NCBI GenBank assembly: GCA_050258095.1
Contig: JBLMYD010000038.1
Coordinates: 1 to 64,000, forward strand
Source of the DNA: VRUE01 sp050258095
GTDB taxonomy: Bacteria; Actinomycetota; Thermoleophilia; Solirubrobacterales; 70-9
Length of the DNA stretch: 64,000 nt
Reading direction: 5' to 3'
In this document: in pieces, positions 33,474 to 41,933 of the stretch
Position numbering within the stretch: position 1 is the stretch's first letter
Layout: each line of letters opens with the position of its first letter
Program-made: the position numbers and the translations under genes
Notes under the pieces: generated by a model
What the model was told of the DNA's origin: nothing
The model's input: the letters and a program-made list of their open reading frames with translations, nothing else
Database searches by the model: none

Positions 33474-34814
33474 TCAGGACAGCTCTCGGCGCACGATCGC
33501 GACCAGCCGCTCGCAGACGGCCTCAGCCTCCTCGGCGCTCGGCGCCTCCGCCATCACCCTGACGAGGGGCTCGGTGCCGGACGGGCGCAGCAGGACCCGA
33601 CCGCGCCCCTCGAGCGCGGCCCCCTCGCTCTCGACCGCCTCCCAGACCGCGGTCGCGCCGGCGATCGCGTCGCGGTCGGCGACCTCGACGTTGACCAGGG
33701 TCTGCGGCAGCTTCTCCATCGGCGCCGCCGCCTCCAGCCCGTTGCCGTCGAGCTCGCGCATCGTCGCCAGCGCGGCGGCGATGCCGTCGCCGGTCGCGGC
33801 GAAGCGGGTGTCGATGATGTGGCCCGACTGCTCGCCGCCCAGCGACCAGCCGCGCTCGCGCAACTCGTCGAGCACGTAGCGGTCGCCGACCTTGGTCGTC
33901 GCGACCTCGATCCCGGCCCCCGCCATCGCCTTGTGGAAACCGTAGTTGCTCATCACGGTGACGGCGATGCCGCCGTCCAGCTCGCCGCGGGCGGCCATGC
34001 CGCGGCCGATCAGGGCGATCAGCTCGTCGCCGTCGTGCGTCCGGCCCGTCCCGTCGACGGCGAGGACGCGGTCGCCGTCGCCGTCGAAGGCGAAGCCGAT
34101 CGTCGCCTCGGACCCGGCGATCGCGCTCGCCAGCGTGGCGAGGTCGGTCGAGCCGCAGCCGTCGTTGATGTTGCGCCCGTCGGGCTCGGCGGCGAGCGTC
34201 TCGACCTCGGCCCCGAGCCGCTCGAAGATCGCCGGCGCGGCGCGGAACGTGGCGCCGTTGGCGCAGTCGAGCATCACCCGCCGACCGGAGAGATCGAGCG
34301 GGAAGTGCGCCTCTAGCGCGCGCAGGTAGTCCTCGAGGCCGCCGTCCAGCTCCCGCACCCGCCCGGGTGCTGTCGCCATTTCATCCGCATCGCGGTCGAG
34401 ATGACGACCGCGGTCGGGGAGGTGGGACTCGATCCGCGCCTCGGTCGCGTCGTCGAGCTTGGTCCCCTGTGCCGAGAAGAACTTGATGCCGTTGTCGCCG
34501 TAGGGATTGTGGGAGGCGGAGACGACGACGGCGAGGTCGAGCCCGAGGCGCTTGACGAGGATCGCCGCGGCCGGCGTCGGCAGGACGCCGCCGAGCAGCG
34601 CGTCGCCGCCGCCCGCCGCGATGCCGGCGGCGAGGGCGGACTCGAGCATCGGGCCGGACTCGCGCGTGTCGCGCACGATCAACACCTGCGGCCGCGGCGG
34701 GGCCAGCGAGGCGACTGCGGCGCGTCCCAACGAGGTCGCCAGCTCCGCAGTCAGGAAGGTGCCGACCTCTCCTCGGACCCCGTCGGTTCCGAAGAGCTTT
34801 CGCTCCGCCGTCAC
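33474..34814 (-). CDS. glmM: Phosphoglucosamine mutase
   Basis: A 446-residue enzyme that interconverts glucosamine 6- and 1-phosphate. All four family signatures are present: active-site serine in VVSASHNPYGDNG (about residue 98), metal-binding DGDGDR, sugar-binding GEQSGH and the phosphate-binding RPSGTEPLVRV near the C-terminus. The start MTAERKLFGTDGVRGEVG gives the standard length. It follows rpsI by 10 bp in the conserved actinobacterial order rplM-rpsI-glmM, with glmS further downstream. Confidence 0.97.
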   Translation of the reverse strand: MTAERKLFGTDGVRGEVGTFLTAELATSLGRAAVASLAPPRPQVLIVRDTRESGPMLESALAAGIAAGGGDALLGGVLPTPAAAILVKRLGLDLAVVVSASHNPYGDNGIKFFSAQGTKLDDATEARIESHLPDRGRHLDRDADEMATAPGRVRELDGGLEDYLRALEAHFPLDLSGRRVMLDCANGATFRAAPAIFERLGAEVETLAAEPDGRNINDGCGSTDLATLASAIAGSEATIGFAFDGDGDRVLAVDGTGRTHDGDELIALIGRGMAARGELDGGIAVTVMSNYGFHKAMAGAGIEVATTKVGDRYVLDELRERGWSLGGEQSGHIIDTRFAATGDGIAAALATMRELDGNGLEAAAPMEKLPQTLVNVEVADRDAIAGATAVWEAVESEGAALEGRGRVLLRPSGTEPLVRVMAEAPSAEEAEAVCERLVAIVRRELS

Positions 34815-34824
34815 CAGGGACGCC

Positions 34825-35736
34825 TCAGCGCTTCGAGAACTGCGGCCGCTTGCGGGCCTTCTTAAGCCCGGCCTTGCGGCGCTCCTTGGCCCGGGCGTCG
34901 CGGGTCAGGAAGCCGCGCCGCTTGAGCTCGCCCCGCAGCTCCGGATCGACCTTGGTCAGGGCGCGGGCGATGCCGTGGCGGACGGCGCCGGCCTGGCCGC
35001 TGATGCCGCCACCGTGGACGCGCACGCGCACGTCGACGGTCTTCTCGTAGCCGGTGGTCGTCAGCGGCTGGCGCACCGTCGTCTGGTGCAACGGCCGCGG
35101 GAAGAACTCCGCCAGCTCGCGCTTGTTGACTTCGATCTTGCCCTTGCCGGGCAGCACGGTCACGCGGGCGATCGAGGTCTTGCGCTTGCCGGTCGCCAGG
35201 TAGCGGGCGTCGCCTTCCATCTTCGCCGGCGTGCGACTAGCCGCCTTCGGCTCCTCCTCGGCCTCGCCGACCAGAGCCGCCTCGCGCTGGGCCCGCTCTT
35301 CCTCTTCGGCTTCGATCCGCGCCTGCTCCTCGGCGCTGAGCGGCCGCTCCTCGGGCTCGACCGCGATCGGCTCCAGATCCGCCCCCGGAATCACATCCTT
35401 CTTCTTCTCCTCCACCTCGGGCTTCTCGGGCGCGGGCTTCTTAGCCCTCTCCTCGGCATCGGACTCCTCCTCCGCCACAGGCTCCCCCTCATCCGCCCCG
35501 GACCCCTCAGCTTCTCCCTCCTCAGACTCCTCGACGACTTCACCTTCGGCCTCAGCCGCCTCGACCTGGGATTCCTCAGCCGCCTCTCCCGCGGGTGGTG
35601 TCGAGGATGGGGAGTCGCCCGCAGCTTGCGAGGACGACTCGCCATCCTCGGCGACAGGACCCGCGGGCGAATCCGCTGGTCCCTCAACCGAAGCCTCGTC
35701 CTGCCCCGAAGTCTCTTTGCTCTCGTCGTCGATCAA
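34825..35736 (-). CDS. rpsI: Ribosomal protein S9 with long acidic N-terminal extension
   Basis: The C-terminal ~126 residues (from RYLATGKRKTSIARV to KKARKRPQFSKR) are a complete S9, with the basic tail that reaches the P-site tRNA. The preceding ~177 residues are an unusual low-complexity extension rich in Glu, Ser, Pro and Ala with a KKPAPEKPEVEEKKKD segment. S9 is normally near 130 residues. The reading frame is continuous, and the TTG start overlaps the rplM stop (TTGA, 35733-35736), which supports the long form. An internal start after the extension is not obvious: a Met lies at KMEGDARYLATG, which could yield a normal S9. Confidence 0.88.
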   Translation of the reverse strand: MIDDESKETSGQDEASVEGPADSPAGPVAEDGESSSQAAGDSPSSTPPAGEAAEESQVEAAEAEGEVVEESEEGEAEGSGADEGEPVAEEESDAEERAKKPAPEKPEVEEKKKDVIPGADLEPIAVEPEERPLSAEEQARIEAEEEERAQREAALVGEAEEEPKAASRTPAKMEGDARYLATGKRKTSIARVTVLPGKGKIEVNKRELAEFFPRPLHQTTVRQPLTTTGYEKTVDVRVRVHGGGISGQAGAVRHGIARALTKVDPELRGELKRRGFLTRDARAKERRKAGLKKARKRPQFSKR

Positions 35737-36179
35737 GTCTGAATCTCCATCGGTTTGGGCTGCTGCGCAGCATGCGGGTGCTCAGGCCCGGCGTACACCT
35801 TGAGCTTGGTCAGCTGCCGGCGGGCGAGCCGGTTGCGGGGAAGCATCCCCTTGACGGCCTTGCGAATGACCTCCTCGGGCCGCCGCTCGAGCATCTCGGC
35901 CAGCGTACGCGACTTGATCCCGCCCGGGTAGCCGCTGTGGCGCCAGTAGCGCTTCTGCGCCAGCTTGTCGCCGGTGACGCGGATCTTCTCGGCGTTGACG
36001 ACGACGATGAAGTCACCCGTGTCGACGTGCGGCGTGTACTCGGGCTTGCGCTTGCCGCGCAGGGCGTCGGCGATGCGCGTGGCCAGGCGCCCGAGCGTCT
36101 GGCCCTCGGCGTCGACCAGATACCAGTCGCGCCGGCGGTCTGCGGCTGTGGCTACGTAGGTCTTCACAAGCCGGCGCAT
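35733..36179 (-). CDS. rplM: Ribosomal protein L13
   Basis: A 148-residue 50S subunit protein. Conserved stretches include WYLVDAEGQTLGRLAT, GDFIVVVNAEKIRVTG, RHSGYPGG and the KAVKGMLPRN motif of the RNA-binding surface. The ATG at 36179 has a GGAG nine bases upstream; a GTG at 36167 (VKTYVAT) is an alternative. It is the first gene of the rplM-rpsI-glmM run and diverges from the riboswitch-M23 unit. Confidence 0.96.
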   Translation of the reverse strand: MRRLVKTYVATAADRRRDWYLVDAEGQTLGRLATRIADALRGKRKPEYTPHVDTGDFIVVVNAEKIRVTGDKLAQKRYWRHSGYPGGIKSRTLAEMLERRPEEVIRKAVKGMLPRNRLARRQLTKLKVYAGPEHPHAAQQPKPMEIQT

Positions 36180-36207
36180 GATAGGGGACTCCGGCCGCAG
36201 GCGTGGC

Positions 36208-36213
36208 TATACT
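36208..36213 (+). promoter_or_regulatory. Putative -10 box for riboswitch/M23 transcript
   Basis: TATACT sits about seven bases upstream of the first riboswitch bases; the -35 position (GGGACT) is weak. Confidence 0.4.
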
Positions 36214-36219
36214 GCCGCG

Positions 36220-36375
36220 CCAGCAACGCCGAGTCCCGGCTGCATGGATGGCCGGGGGCGGAGGAACCGAAGGAGCCGTTGCAGGTTCCGGGGGCGAATG
36301 GGCCGAACAGAGCCCTAGCGCATCTCTTTCAGCGCGAGCCCGACAGCTAACTCCGTAGGCGAATCGAAAGAGAGG
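36220..36375 (+). ncRNA. Cyclic di-AMP riboswitch (ydaO/yuaA class)
   Basis: The leader of the M23 peptidase gene carries the recognisable landmarks of the ydaO-class riboswitch: ACGCCGAGTCCCGG near the 5' end, GCCGGGGGCGGAGGAACCG, the GGTTCCGGGGGCGAATGGGC repeat and the 3' hairpin CTCTTTC...CCCGACAGCTAACTCCGTAGGCG...GAAAGAG (36324-36371). The last strand runs into the AGAGAGG ribosome-binding sequence, so ligand binding could control translation as well as termination. In actinobacteria this class precedes cell-wall hydrolase genes, which fits the gene downstream. Confidence 0.88.
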
Positions 36376-36379
36376 GCAC

Positions 36380-37318
36380 GTGGCGCTTAAGTTTGCCGGG
36401 CCTTGGTCAAAGGGAAGCTCGATCTTCATCGCAGCGTCGGTGGCGCTGCTGGCTGCCGCCTGCACTGCGTCGGCGGTTACCGGCGGCGCGCCGACGTCGG
36501 CCGGCTCGCCGCCGTCCCCGGGCAGCCAGAGCGGCTCTCCCAGCGAAGACCCCAGCGCCGGCGCGCTGCGCCTGATCCTGGCCAGGACGACTCCCCGCAG
36601 GTCCTTCTACTACGGCTATCGCTACCCCAAGCTCGTCTTCGAAATCGCCAGCACCCAGAGCCAGAACGACCTGCGCATCGACGTCGTCGACGCGGCCGGG
36701 GAAAGCGTCCGCACCTTCTTCCGCAACGACGTGCCGCCGCGCGAACGCGTTCGCATCCGCTGGGACGGAACCGGCAGCAGCGGCCGCCCGGCCCCGAACG
36801 GTCGCTACACCTTCCAGGTCTCCTCGCAGGCGGGCGCGGTGGCGACCCAGTCCGCGACTCCCTCGCAAGCGATCGATCCCCGCTTCGCCTTCTTCGGATA
36901 CGCGTTCCCGGTCCTCGGCCCGCACGACTTCGGCGGCGCGGCAGCCCGCTTCGGCGCGCCGCGCGCGGGTCACACCCACCAGGGCCAGGACATCATGGCG
37001 CGCTGCGGGCAGATCGAGGTCGCCGCTCGGGGCGGCAAAGTCCAGTACGCGGGCTACGAGGCCAACGCCGGCAACTACATCGTCATCGACGGCAAGGGCA
37101 CCGGCTTCGACTTCATGTACGCGCACCTGGCGCGGCCCTCGCCGCTGAAGACCGGCGACCCGGTCCGCACCGGCCAGCCGATCGGCATCGTCGGCCAGAC
37201 CGGCGACGCGACCGCCTGCCACCTCCACTTCGAGATGTGGACCGCTCCCGGCTGGTACGAGGGCGGCAGCCCGATCGACCCGCTTCCCTACCTGCAGCGC
37301 TGGGACCGCTACAGCTGA
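36380..37318 (+). CDS. M23-family peptidase (LytM type), c-di-AMP-regulated
   Basis: A 312-residue exported cell-wall hydrolase. The N-terminal signal peptide ends at LLAAAC, a likely lipobox at residue 29, followed by a Pro/Ser-rich linker. A FlgD-like Ig domain (LRIDVVDAAGESVRTFF, IRWDGTGSSGRPAPNGRYTF) precedes the metallopeptidase domain, with zinc ligands in HTHQGQD and HLHFE. The GTG start lies 5 bp beyond the riboswitch. It probably cleaves peptide cross-bridges in peptidoglycan. The 3' end overlaps the convergent membrane gene by 10 bp. Confidence 0.93.
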   Translation: MALKFAGPWSKGSSIFIAASVALLAAACTASAVTGGAPTSAGSPPSPGSQSGSPSEDPSAGALRLILARTTPRRSFYYGYRYPKLVFEIASTQSQNDLRIDVVDAAGESVRTFFRNDVPPRERVRIRWDGTGSSGRPAPNGRYTFQVSSQAGAVATQSATPSQAIDPRFAFFGYAFPVLGPHDFGGAAARFGAPRAGHTHQGQDIMARCGQIEVAARGGKVQYAGYEANAGNYIVIDGKGTGFDFMYAHLARPSPLKTGDPVRTGQPIGIVGQTGDATACHLHFEMWTAPGWYEGGSPIDPLPYLQRWDRYS

Positions 37319-38097
37319 CGCGCTTCGAGCAGCGCCAGCGCTACGGCGACCGGCACCGTCGCCGGCAGCTCGTCGACCGCAAAGAAGAGCAAATCGAAGC
37401 CCAGCGCCAGCACCGCCACCAACCCCGCCCCAACCCACTGCCGACGGGCCGATTTCCGTCGATATGCGTCGGTTTTCGTCCCGTCGGCGGCAAGGAGGCA
37501 ACCGACGAGGGCGGCGATGAAGAGGTCGCCGAAGCCCATCTGGGCGTGGCCGAAGTGGATGGCCTGCAGGGCCGGTAGTCCCGCCCCGGGAACCGCGGCG
37601 CTGAGGACGGCGTTGGGGCCCTGGAGCAGGTCGGCAGACACGTAGATCGTGTCGACGATCGCCATCGCGTAGACGCCGAGGCGCAGCCAGGAGGCAGGCA
37701 CCGCGCAGACGAGCAGCCAGCCGAGGGCGATGCAGGCGAGACCCGAGAGCGCGGTCGCAGCCGCCTCGCCGGCCAGCGAACCGGGCGCGGTCCAGGCGAG
37801 GGCGAAGAGCGGCAGCGCTCCCCAGCCCCAGGTCGGCGTCGAGCGGTGAACCAACGCGCCAAGCGCAAATGCCGCCAGCGGCGGCACCACGACCAACGCC
37901 AGGTACGACAACCACGTCGCCGAGCTCGATTCGAGTTCGACCACCCCGATCACGAGCGCGATCGACCCCGCCGGGATCAGCGCCCACCACGGGCTCCCCA
38001 GCCCCGCCATCCACGCCGGTCGCGCCCTCGCCCGCGGCAGCGCCACCAGCGCCGCCTGCACCAGGCCGAGGACCGCTATCGAAATCGCGAAGGGCAT
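37309..38097 (-). CDS. Presenilin-like GxGD membrane protease candidate
   Basis: A 262-residue protein with about nine hydrophobic helices. Helix 6 contains MAIVDTIYVSADLL and helix 7 begins QMGFGDLFIAALVG, giving the paired aspartates of GxGD intramembrane proteases; a LPATVP segment near the C-terminus may stand for the PAL motif. Total size and helix count fit bacterial and archaeal presenilin-like A22 proteins. I infer regulated cleavage within the membrane; the substrate is unknown. The polar loop after helix 7 (AADGTKTDAYRRKSARRQ) is encoded by palindrome E2. It starts at 38097 and converges with the M23 gene. Confidence 0.6.
   Translation of the reverse strand: MPFAISIAVLGLVQAALVALPRARARPAWMAGLGSPWWALIPAGSIALVIGVVELESSSATWLSYLALVVVPPLAAFALGALVHRSTPTWGWGALPLFALAWTAPGSLAGEAAATALSGLACIALGWLLVCAVPASWLRLGVYAMAIVDTIYVSADLLQGPNAVLSAAVPGAGLPALQAIHFGHAQMGFGDLFIAALVGCLLAADGTKTDAYRRKSARRQWVGAGLVAVLALGFDLLFFAVDELPATVPVAVALALLEARQL
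37438..37490. repeat. Small palindromic element, copy E2, inside a coding region
   Basis: Second copy of the palindrome at 23658. Arms match at 11 of 13 positions (nine-base perfect inner part GCCGACGGG/CCCGTCGGC), and the core GATTTCCGTCGATATGCGTC plus GGTTTTCG resembles E1. It lies wholly inside the presenilin-like gene without breaking the frame, encoding a polar loop between predicted helices. Confidence 0.8.
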
Positions 38098-38111
38098 CCG
38101 CCCCGACCCTA

Positions 38112-38163
38112 GGACGTGCCGTCACCCAGGTGCCTAAAAAGGCACTCCCTGGCCGGCACGTCC
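38112..38163. repeat. Nested palindrome F1
   Basis: Outer arms GGACGTGCCG/CGGCACGTCC (38112-38121, 38154-38163) enclose an inner stem of AGGTGCCT, short A-rich loop and AGGCACT. It lies in the 76-bp gap between the guaA stop and the presenilin-like gene start, both minus strand. One half recurs at 57113. It may serve as the guaA transcription terminator. Confidence 0.65.
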
Positions 38164-38173
38164 GGCGGAGGGC

Positions 38174-39760
38174 CTACTCCCACTCGATCGTGGCGGGAGG
38201 CTTCGAGGAGATATCCAGCGCCACGCGGTTCACGTCGGGGATCTCGTTGATGATCCGATTCGAGACCCTTTCCAGCAGGTCGTAGGGCAACCGCGCCCAA
38301 TCGGCCGTCATCGCGTCGTCGGAGGTCACCGCGCGGATCACGATCGGGTAGGCGTAGGTGCGGCCGTCGCCCTGCACCCCGACCGAGCGGACGACCGGGA
38401 GGACGCAGAAGGACTGCCAGAGCTGGCGGTAGAGGTCGGCGGCGCGGATCTCCTCCTGCAAGACCGCATCGGCGGCGCGCAGGATGTCCAGTCTCTCCTT
38501 AGTCACCTCGCCGCCGACGATGCGGATCGCCAGGCCCGGCCCGGGGAAGGGCTGACGCCAGACCATCCGCTCCGGCAGGCCCAGCTCGGCGCCGACGGCG
38601 CGCACCTCGTCCTTGAACAGCATCCGCAGCGGCTCGACCAGCTCGAACTCGAGGTCCTCCGGCAAACCGCCGACGTTGTGGTGCGACTTGATCGTCGCCG
38701 CGTTGTGGCCGCCGCCGGACTCGATCACGTCCGAGTAGAGGGTGCCCTGGACGAGGTAGGCGGCGTCCTCGAGCTTCGCCGCCTCCTCCTCGAAGACGCG
38801 GATGAACTCCTCGCCGATGATCTTGCGCTTGCGCTCGGGCTCGTCGACCCCGGCCAGCCTGCCGAGGAAGCGCTCCTCGGCTTCGACGTGGACGAGCGGG
38901 ATGCCGAACTGCTCGAAGGCGGCGACCACCTGCTCGGCCTCGTTCAGCCGCATCAACCCGTGGTCGACGAAGACGCAGGTCAGCTGCTCGCCGATCGCCC
39001 GGTGGACGAGCAGCGCCGCCACCGAGGAGTCGACGCCACCGGAGAGGCCGCAGATCACCCGCCCCTCCCCCACCTGGGCCCGGATCCGCTCGACCTGTTC
39101 GGCGATCACGGACTGCGGCGACCACTGCTGCTCGCAGCCGGCGACGTCGCGCAGGAAGCGGGTGAGGATCTCGGTCCCGTACGGCGTGTGGACGACCTCG
39201 GGATGGAACTGGATGCCATAGAGGCCGCGCTCCGGGTACTCGCAGGCCGCCACCGGCGAGCCGGGGCTGGCGGCGAGCGCGGTGAACCCCTGCGGCGGCT
39301 CGAAGACGGCGTCGCGATGGCTCATCCAGCAGTGCTGCTCCTCGGGCAAACCGCCCAGCAGCCGCCCGCCCCCGTCGCGCAGGGTCAGCTCGGTGCGCCC
39401 GAACTCCCCCGCCTCGGCCGCCTCGACCCGGCCGCCGAGGGCCTGGACCATCGCCTGCATCCCGTAGCAGATGCCGAGCAGCGGAATCCCAAGGTCGAGC
39501 AGTTGCGTCGGAAACTCCGGCGCCCCCTCCTCGTACACCGACGCCGGCCCACCGGACAAGACAAGCCCCTTCGGCTTGCGCTCCCTGATCGCCTCCACCG
39601 AGGTCGTCGACGGCAAGAGCTCGGCGAACACGCCGCACTCGCGAATCCGCCGAGCGATCAACTGCGAGTACTGCCCCCCGAAGTCGAGGACCAGCACCTC
39701 CTCCAGCTCCGAGACCGACGCCGGCGTGGCGCCGGCCTCAGTCGTCGGCGACTCCAACAC
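38174..39760 (-). CDS. guaA: GMP synthase (glutamine-hydrolysing)
   Basis: A 528-residue enzyme converting XMP to GMP. The N-terminal class I amidotransferase has the catalytic Cys in LLGICYGMQAM and His/Glu in IQFHPEV. The ATP pyrophosphatase domain begins with the P-loop GLSGGVDSSVAA; the C-terminal dimerisation domain has RQPFPGPGLAIRI and ends KPPATIEWE. GTG start. Its first 23 bp overlap the end of guaB3, so the two purine genes are cotranscribed and probably coupled. About 20 residues precede the first beta strand LVLDFGGQY. Confidence 0.97.
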   Translation of the reverse strand: MLESPTTEAGATPASVSELEEVLVLDFGGQYSQLIARRIRECGVFAELLPSTTSVEAIRERKPKGLVLSGGPASVYEEGAPEFPTQLLDLGIPLLGICYGMQAMVQALGGRVEAAEAGEFGRTELTLRDGGGRLLGGLPEEQHCWMSHRDAVFEPPQGFTALAASPGSPVAACEYPERGLYGIQFHPEVVHTPYGTEILTRFLRDVAGCEQQWSPQSVIAEQVERIRAQVGEGRVICGLSGGVDSSVAALLVHRAIGEQLTCVFVDHGLMRLNEAEQVVAAFEQFGIPLVHVEAEERFLGRLAGVDEPERKRKIIGEEFIRVFEEEAAKLEDAAYLVQGTLYSDVIESGGGHNAATIKSHHNVGGLPEDLEFELVEPLRMLFKDEVRAVGAELGLPERMVWRQPFPGPGLAIRIVGGEVTKERLDILRAADAVLQEEIRAADLYRQLWQSFCVLPVVRSVGVQGDGRTYAYPIVIRAVTSDDAMTADWARLPYDLLERVSNRIINEIPDVNRVALDISSKPPATIEWE

Positions 39761-40943
39761 CGGCGGAGACCGCCGCGCGCCCGTTCGACCCCATGCCGAC
39801 GGCCTGCTCGTTCTGCAACTTCTTCCCCTCGCTCATCAACGCCGGCGCGACCATCACCTCGGCCCGCTGGAAGGAGCGGATGTCCTCGTAGCCGCAGGTC
39901 GCCATCGAGGTCTTCAGCGCCCCCATTAGGTTGAAGGTGCCGTCGTTCTCCTGCGCCGGGCCGAGCAGGATCTCCTCCATCGTGCCGTCCTGGCGGGTCG
40001 AGACCCGGGTCCCGCGCGGCAGCGAGGGGTGGAAGGTCGCCATCCCCCAGTGGAAGCCGCGGCCGGGGGCCTCCTTGGCACGGGCCAGCGGCGAACCGAC
40101 CATCACCGAGTCGGCGCCGCAGGCGATCGCCTTGGAGACGTCGCCGCCGGTGCGCATGCCGCCGTCGGCGATCACGTTGACGTACTCGCCGGTCTCGAGC
40201 ATGTGCTGGGAGCGCGCCGCCGCCACGTCGGCGATCGCCGTCGCCTGCGGGACGCCGATGCCGAGCACGCCGCGCGTCGTGCACGCCGCCCCCGGGCCGA
40301 CCCCGACCAGCACGCCGACCGCGCCGGTGCGCATCAGGTGCAGCCCGGTCGAGTAGGAGGCGCAGCCGCCGACCACGGTCGGCACCGGCACCTCGGCGAT
40401 GAACTCCTTCAGGTTGAGCGGCTCCACCGTCGTCGAGACGTGTTCGGCCGAGATCACCGTGCCCTGGATGACGAGGATGTCGATCCCCGCCTCGACCGCG
40501 ATCTCGTAGTGCTCGCGCACCTTCTGCGGCGTCAGCGAGCCGCAGGCGACGGCGCCGCGCTGCTTGATCTCGGCTATCCGCCGGCCGATCAGCTCCGGCT
40601 TGACCGGCTCCGTGTAGATCTCCTGCATGATCCGCGTCGCCTCGCGCACGGGCGCGGCGGCGATCTTCTCCAGCTGCTCCTCGGCGTTCTCGAAGCGCGT
40701 CCAGATGCCCTCCAGGTTGAGCACCCCGAGCCCGCCCAGCTCGTTGACGAGCACAGCCGTGTCGGGGCTGACCACGCCGTCCATCGCCGAGGCGACGAGC
40801 GGCAGCTCGAAGCGGTAGGGGCCAAGGGTCCAGCTGATGTCAATGTCGTCGGGATCGCGTGTGCGGCGCGACGGGACGATCGCGATGTCGTCGAATCCGT
40901 AGGCGCGCCGCCCCTTCTTGCCCCGACCGATGTCGATCTCCAA
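39738..40943 (-). CDS. guaB3: IMP dehydrogenase-related protein, GuaB3 type
   Basis: A 401-residue TIM-barrel protein of the IMPDH/GMP reductase family without CBS domains. The start MEIDIGRGKKGRRAYGFDDI is typical of actinobacterial GuaB3. The active-site loop reads GVGPGAACTTR with the catalytic Cys; substrate-binding IADGGMRTGGDVSKA and the flap near GTFNLMGALKTSMATCGY follow. GuaB3 proteins were long of unclear function and may act as GMP reductase-like enzymes. It directly precedes guaA, which fits purine balance. The C-terminal ~25 residues are Ala/Gly-rich. Confidence 0.9.
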   Translation of the reverse strand: MEIDIGRGKKGRRAYGFDDIAIVPSRRTRDPDDIDISWTLGPYRFELPLVASAMDGVVSPDTAVLVNELGGLGVLNLEGIWTRFENAEEQLEKIAAAPVREATRIMQEIYTEPVKPELIGRRIAEIKQRGAVACGSLTPQKVREHYEIAVEAGIDILVIQGTVISAEHVSTTVEPLNLKEFIAEVPVPTVVGGCASYSTGLHLMRTGAVGVLVGVGPGAACTTRGVLGIGVPQATAIADVAAARSQHMLETGEYVNVIADGGMRTGGDVSKAIACGADSVMVGSPLARAKEAPGRGFHWGMATFHPSLPRGTRVSTRQDGTMEEILLGPAQENDGTFNLMGALKTSMATCGYEDIRSFQRAEVMVAPALMSEGKKLQNEQAVGMGSNGRAAVSAGVGVADD

Positions 40944-40976
40944 TTAGGTCCTCCAGGGTGGCGTTGAGGACCCAGC

Positions 40977-41933
40977 CTACACTTCGGCGGGGACCTCCAA
41001 GTCCTGCACGTGGACCTCGCCGAGCAGCCGCTCGACCTGGTTGCGATCGACCGTGCCGGCGCCGAAGTGCTGGGTCGACTCGGCGCCGCAGGCGACGCCG
41101 TAGGCAAGGCTCTCCTCCGCCGGTCGGCCTTCGTAGCGAGCGGCGACGTAGCCGGCGAGAAAGGCGTCGCCGGAGCCGACCGAGGAGACGACCTCCAGCG
41201 GCTCGGTGCGGACCTCGACGAAGCGCCGCTCCGATCCCTCGCCGACCGCCGCCACGCAGCCGTCGGGCCGCGTGATCGCCGCCTCGCCGGCGCCGAGCCG
41301 GATCAGCTCCGAGAGCCCGTGGACGAGGTCCCGCCGATCGGCGAACTCCTGGCCGACCAGCTCCTCGGCCTCGCGCTCGTTGGGCGTGACGACGGCGGCG
41401 CCGGCGCGCAGGCCCGCCCGCATCGCCTCGCCCTCCGCGTCGAGCACCACCGCAACGCCCTGCTCGTTCAGCTCCTTGACGAGACGCGCGTAGAGGTCGG
41501 GGCCGGCACCGGGTGGCAGGGTGCCGGCGATCACGCAGATCTTCGCGCCGGTGGCGAGGTAGCGCAGCCGGGCGACGAAGGTCTCGACCTCCTCGGGGCT
41601 GACCGCGGGGCCGCGCTCGTTGATCTCGGTCTGCTCGCCGGAGGTCGGGTCGATCACCGCCACGTTGATCCGCGTCTCGCCCGCGATCCGGGTGAAATCG
41701 GTGAGCACCTCTTCGTCGCGCAGCTGCTCCATGACCCGCAGGCCGGTCGGGCCGCCGACGAACCCGGTGGCGATCACCGGCCGGCCGAGCCGGCTGATCG
41801 CCCGCGCCACGTTGACCCCCTTGCCGCCGGCCACGGTGCGGCTCTCGACCGCCCGGTGGCGATGCCCGAGACGGAAATTCGGCACCGCGACGGTGCGGTC
41901 GATCGCGGCGTTCAGGGTGACGGTGAGGATCAT
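40977..41933 (-). CDS. 1-phosphofructokinase family sugar kinase (PfkB)
   Basis: A 318-residue PfkB kinase closest in outline to FruK/LacC. It starts MILTVTLNAAIDRTV, has the GGKGVNVARAISRLG signature and the catalytic anion hole/base in VVSSVGSGDAFLAGY. It phosphorylates a sugar phosphate; which one cannot be told from sequence, and no PTS or fruR gene is near. The ATG overlaps the D,D-carboxypeptidase stop (ATGA). The translated start upstream in frame lacks any sugar kinase feature, so the annotated ATG is firm. Confidence 0.9.
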   Translation of the reverse strand: MILTVTLNAAIDRTVAVPNFRLGHRHRAVESRTVAGGKGVNVARAISRLGRPVIATGFVGGPTGLRVMEQLRDEEVLTDFTRIAGETRINVAVIDPTSGEQTEINERGPAVSPEEVETFVARLRYLATGAKICVIAGTLPPGAGPDLYARLVKELNEQGVAVVLDAEGEAMRAGLRAGAAVVTPNEREAEELVGQEFADRRDLVHGLSELIRLGAGEAAITRPDGCVAAVGEGSERRFVEVRTEPLEVVSSVGSGDAFLAGYVAARYEGRPAEESLAYGVACGAESTQHFGAGTVDRNQVERLLGEVHVQDLEVPAEV

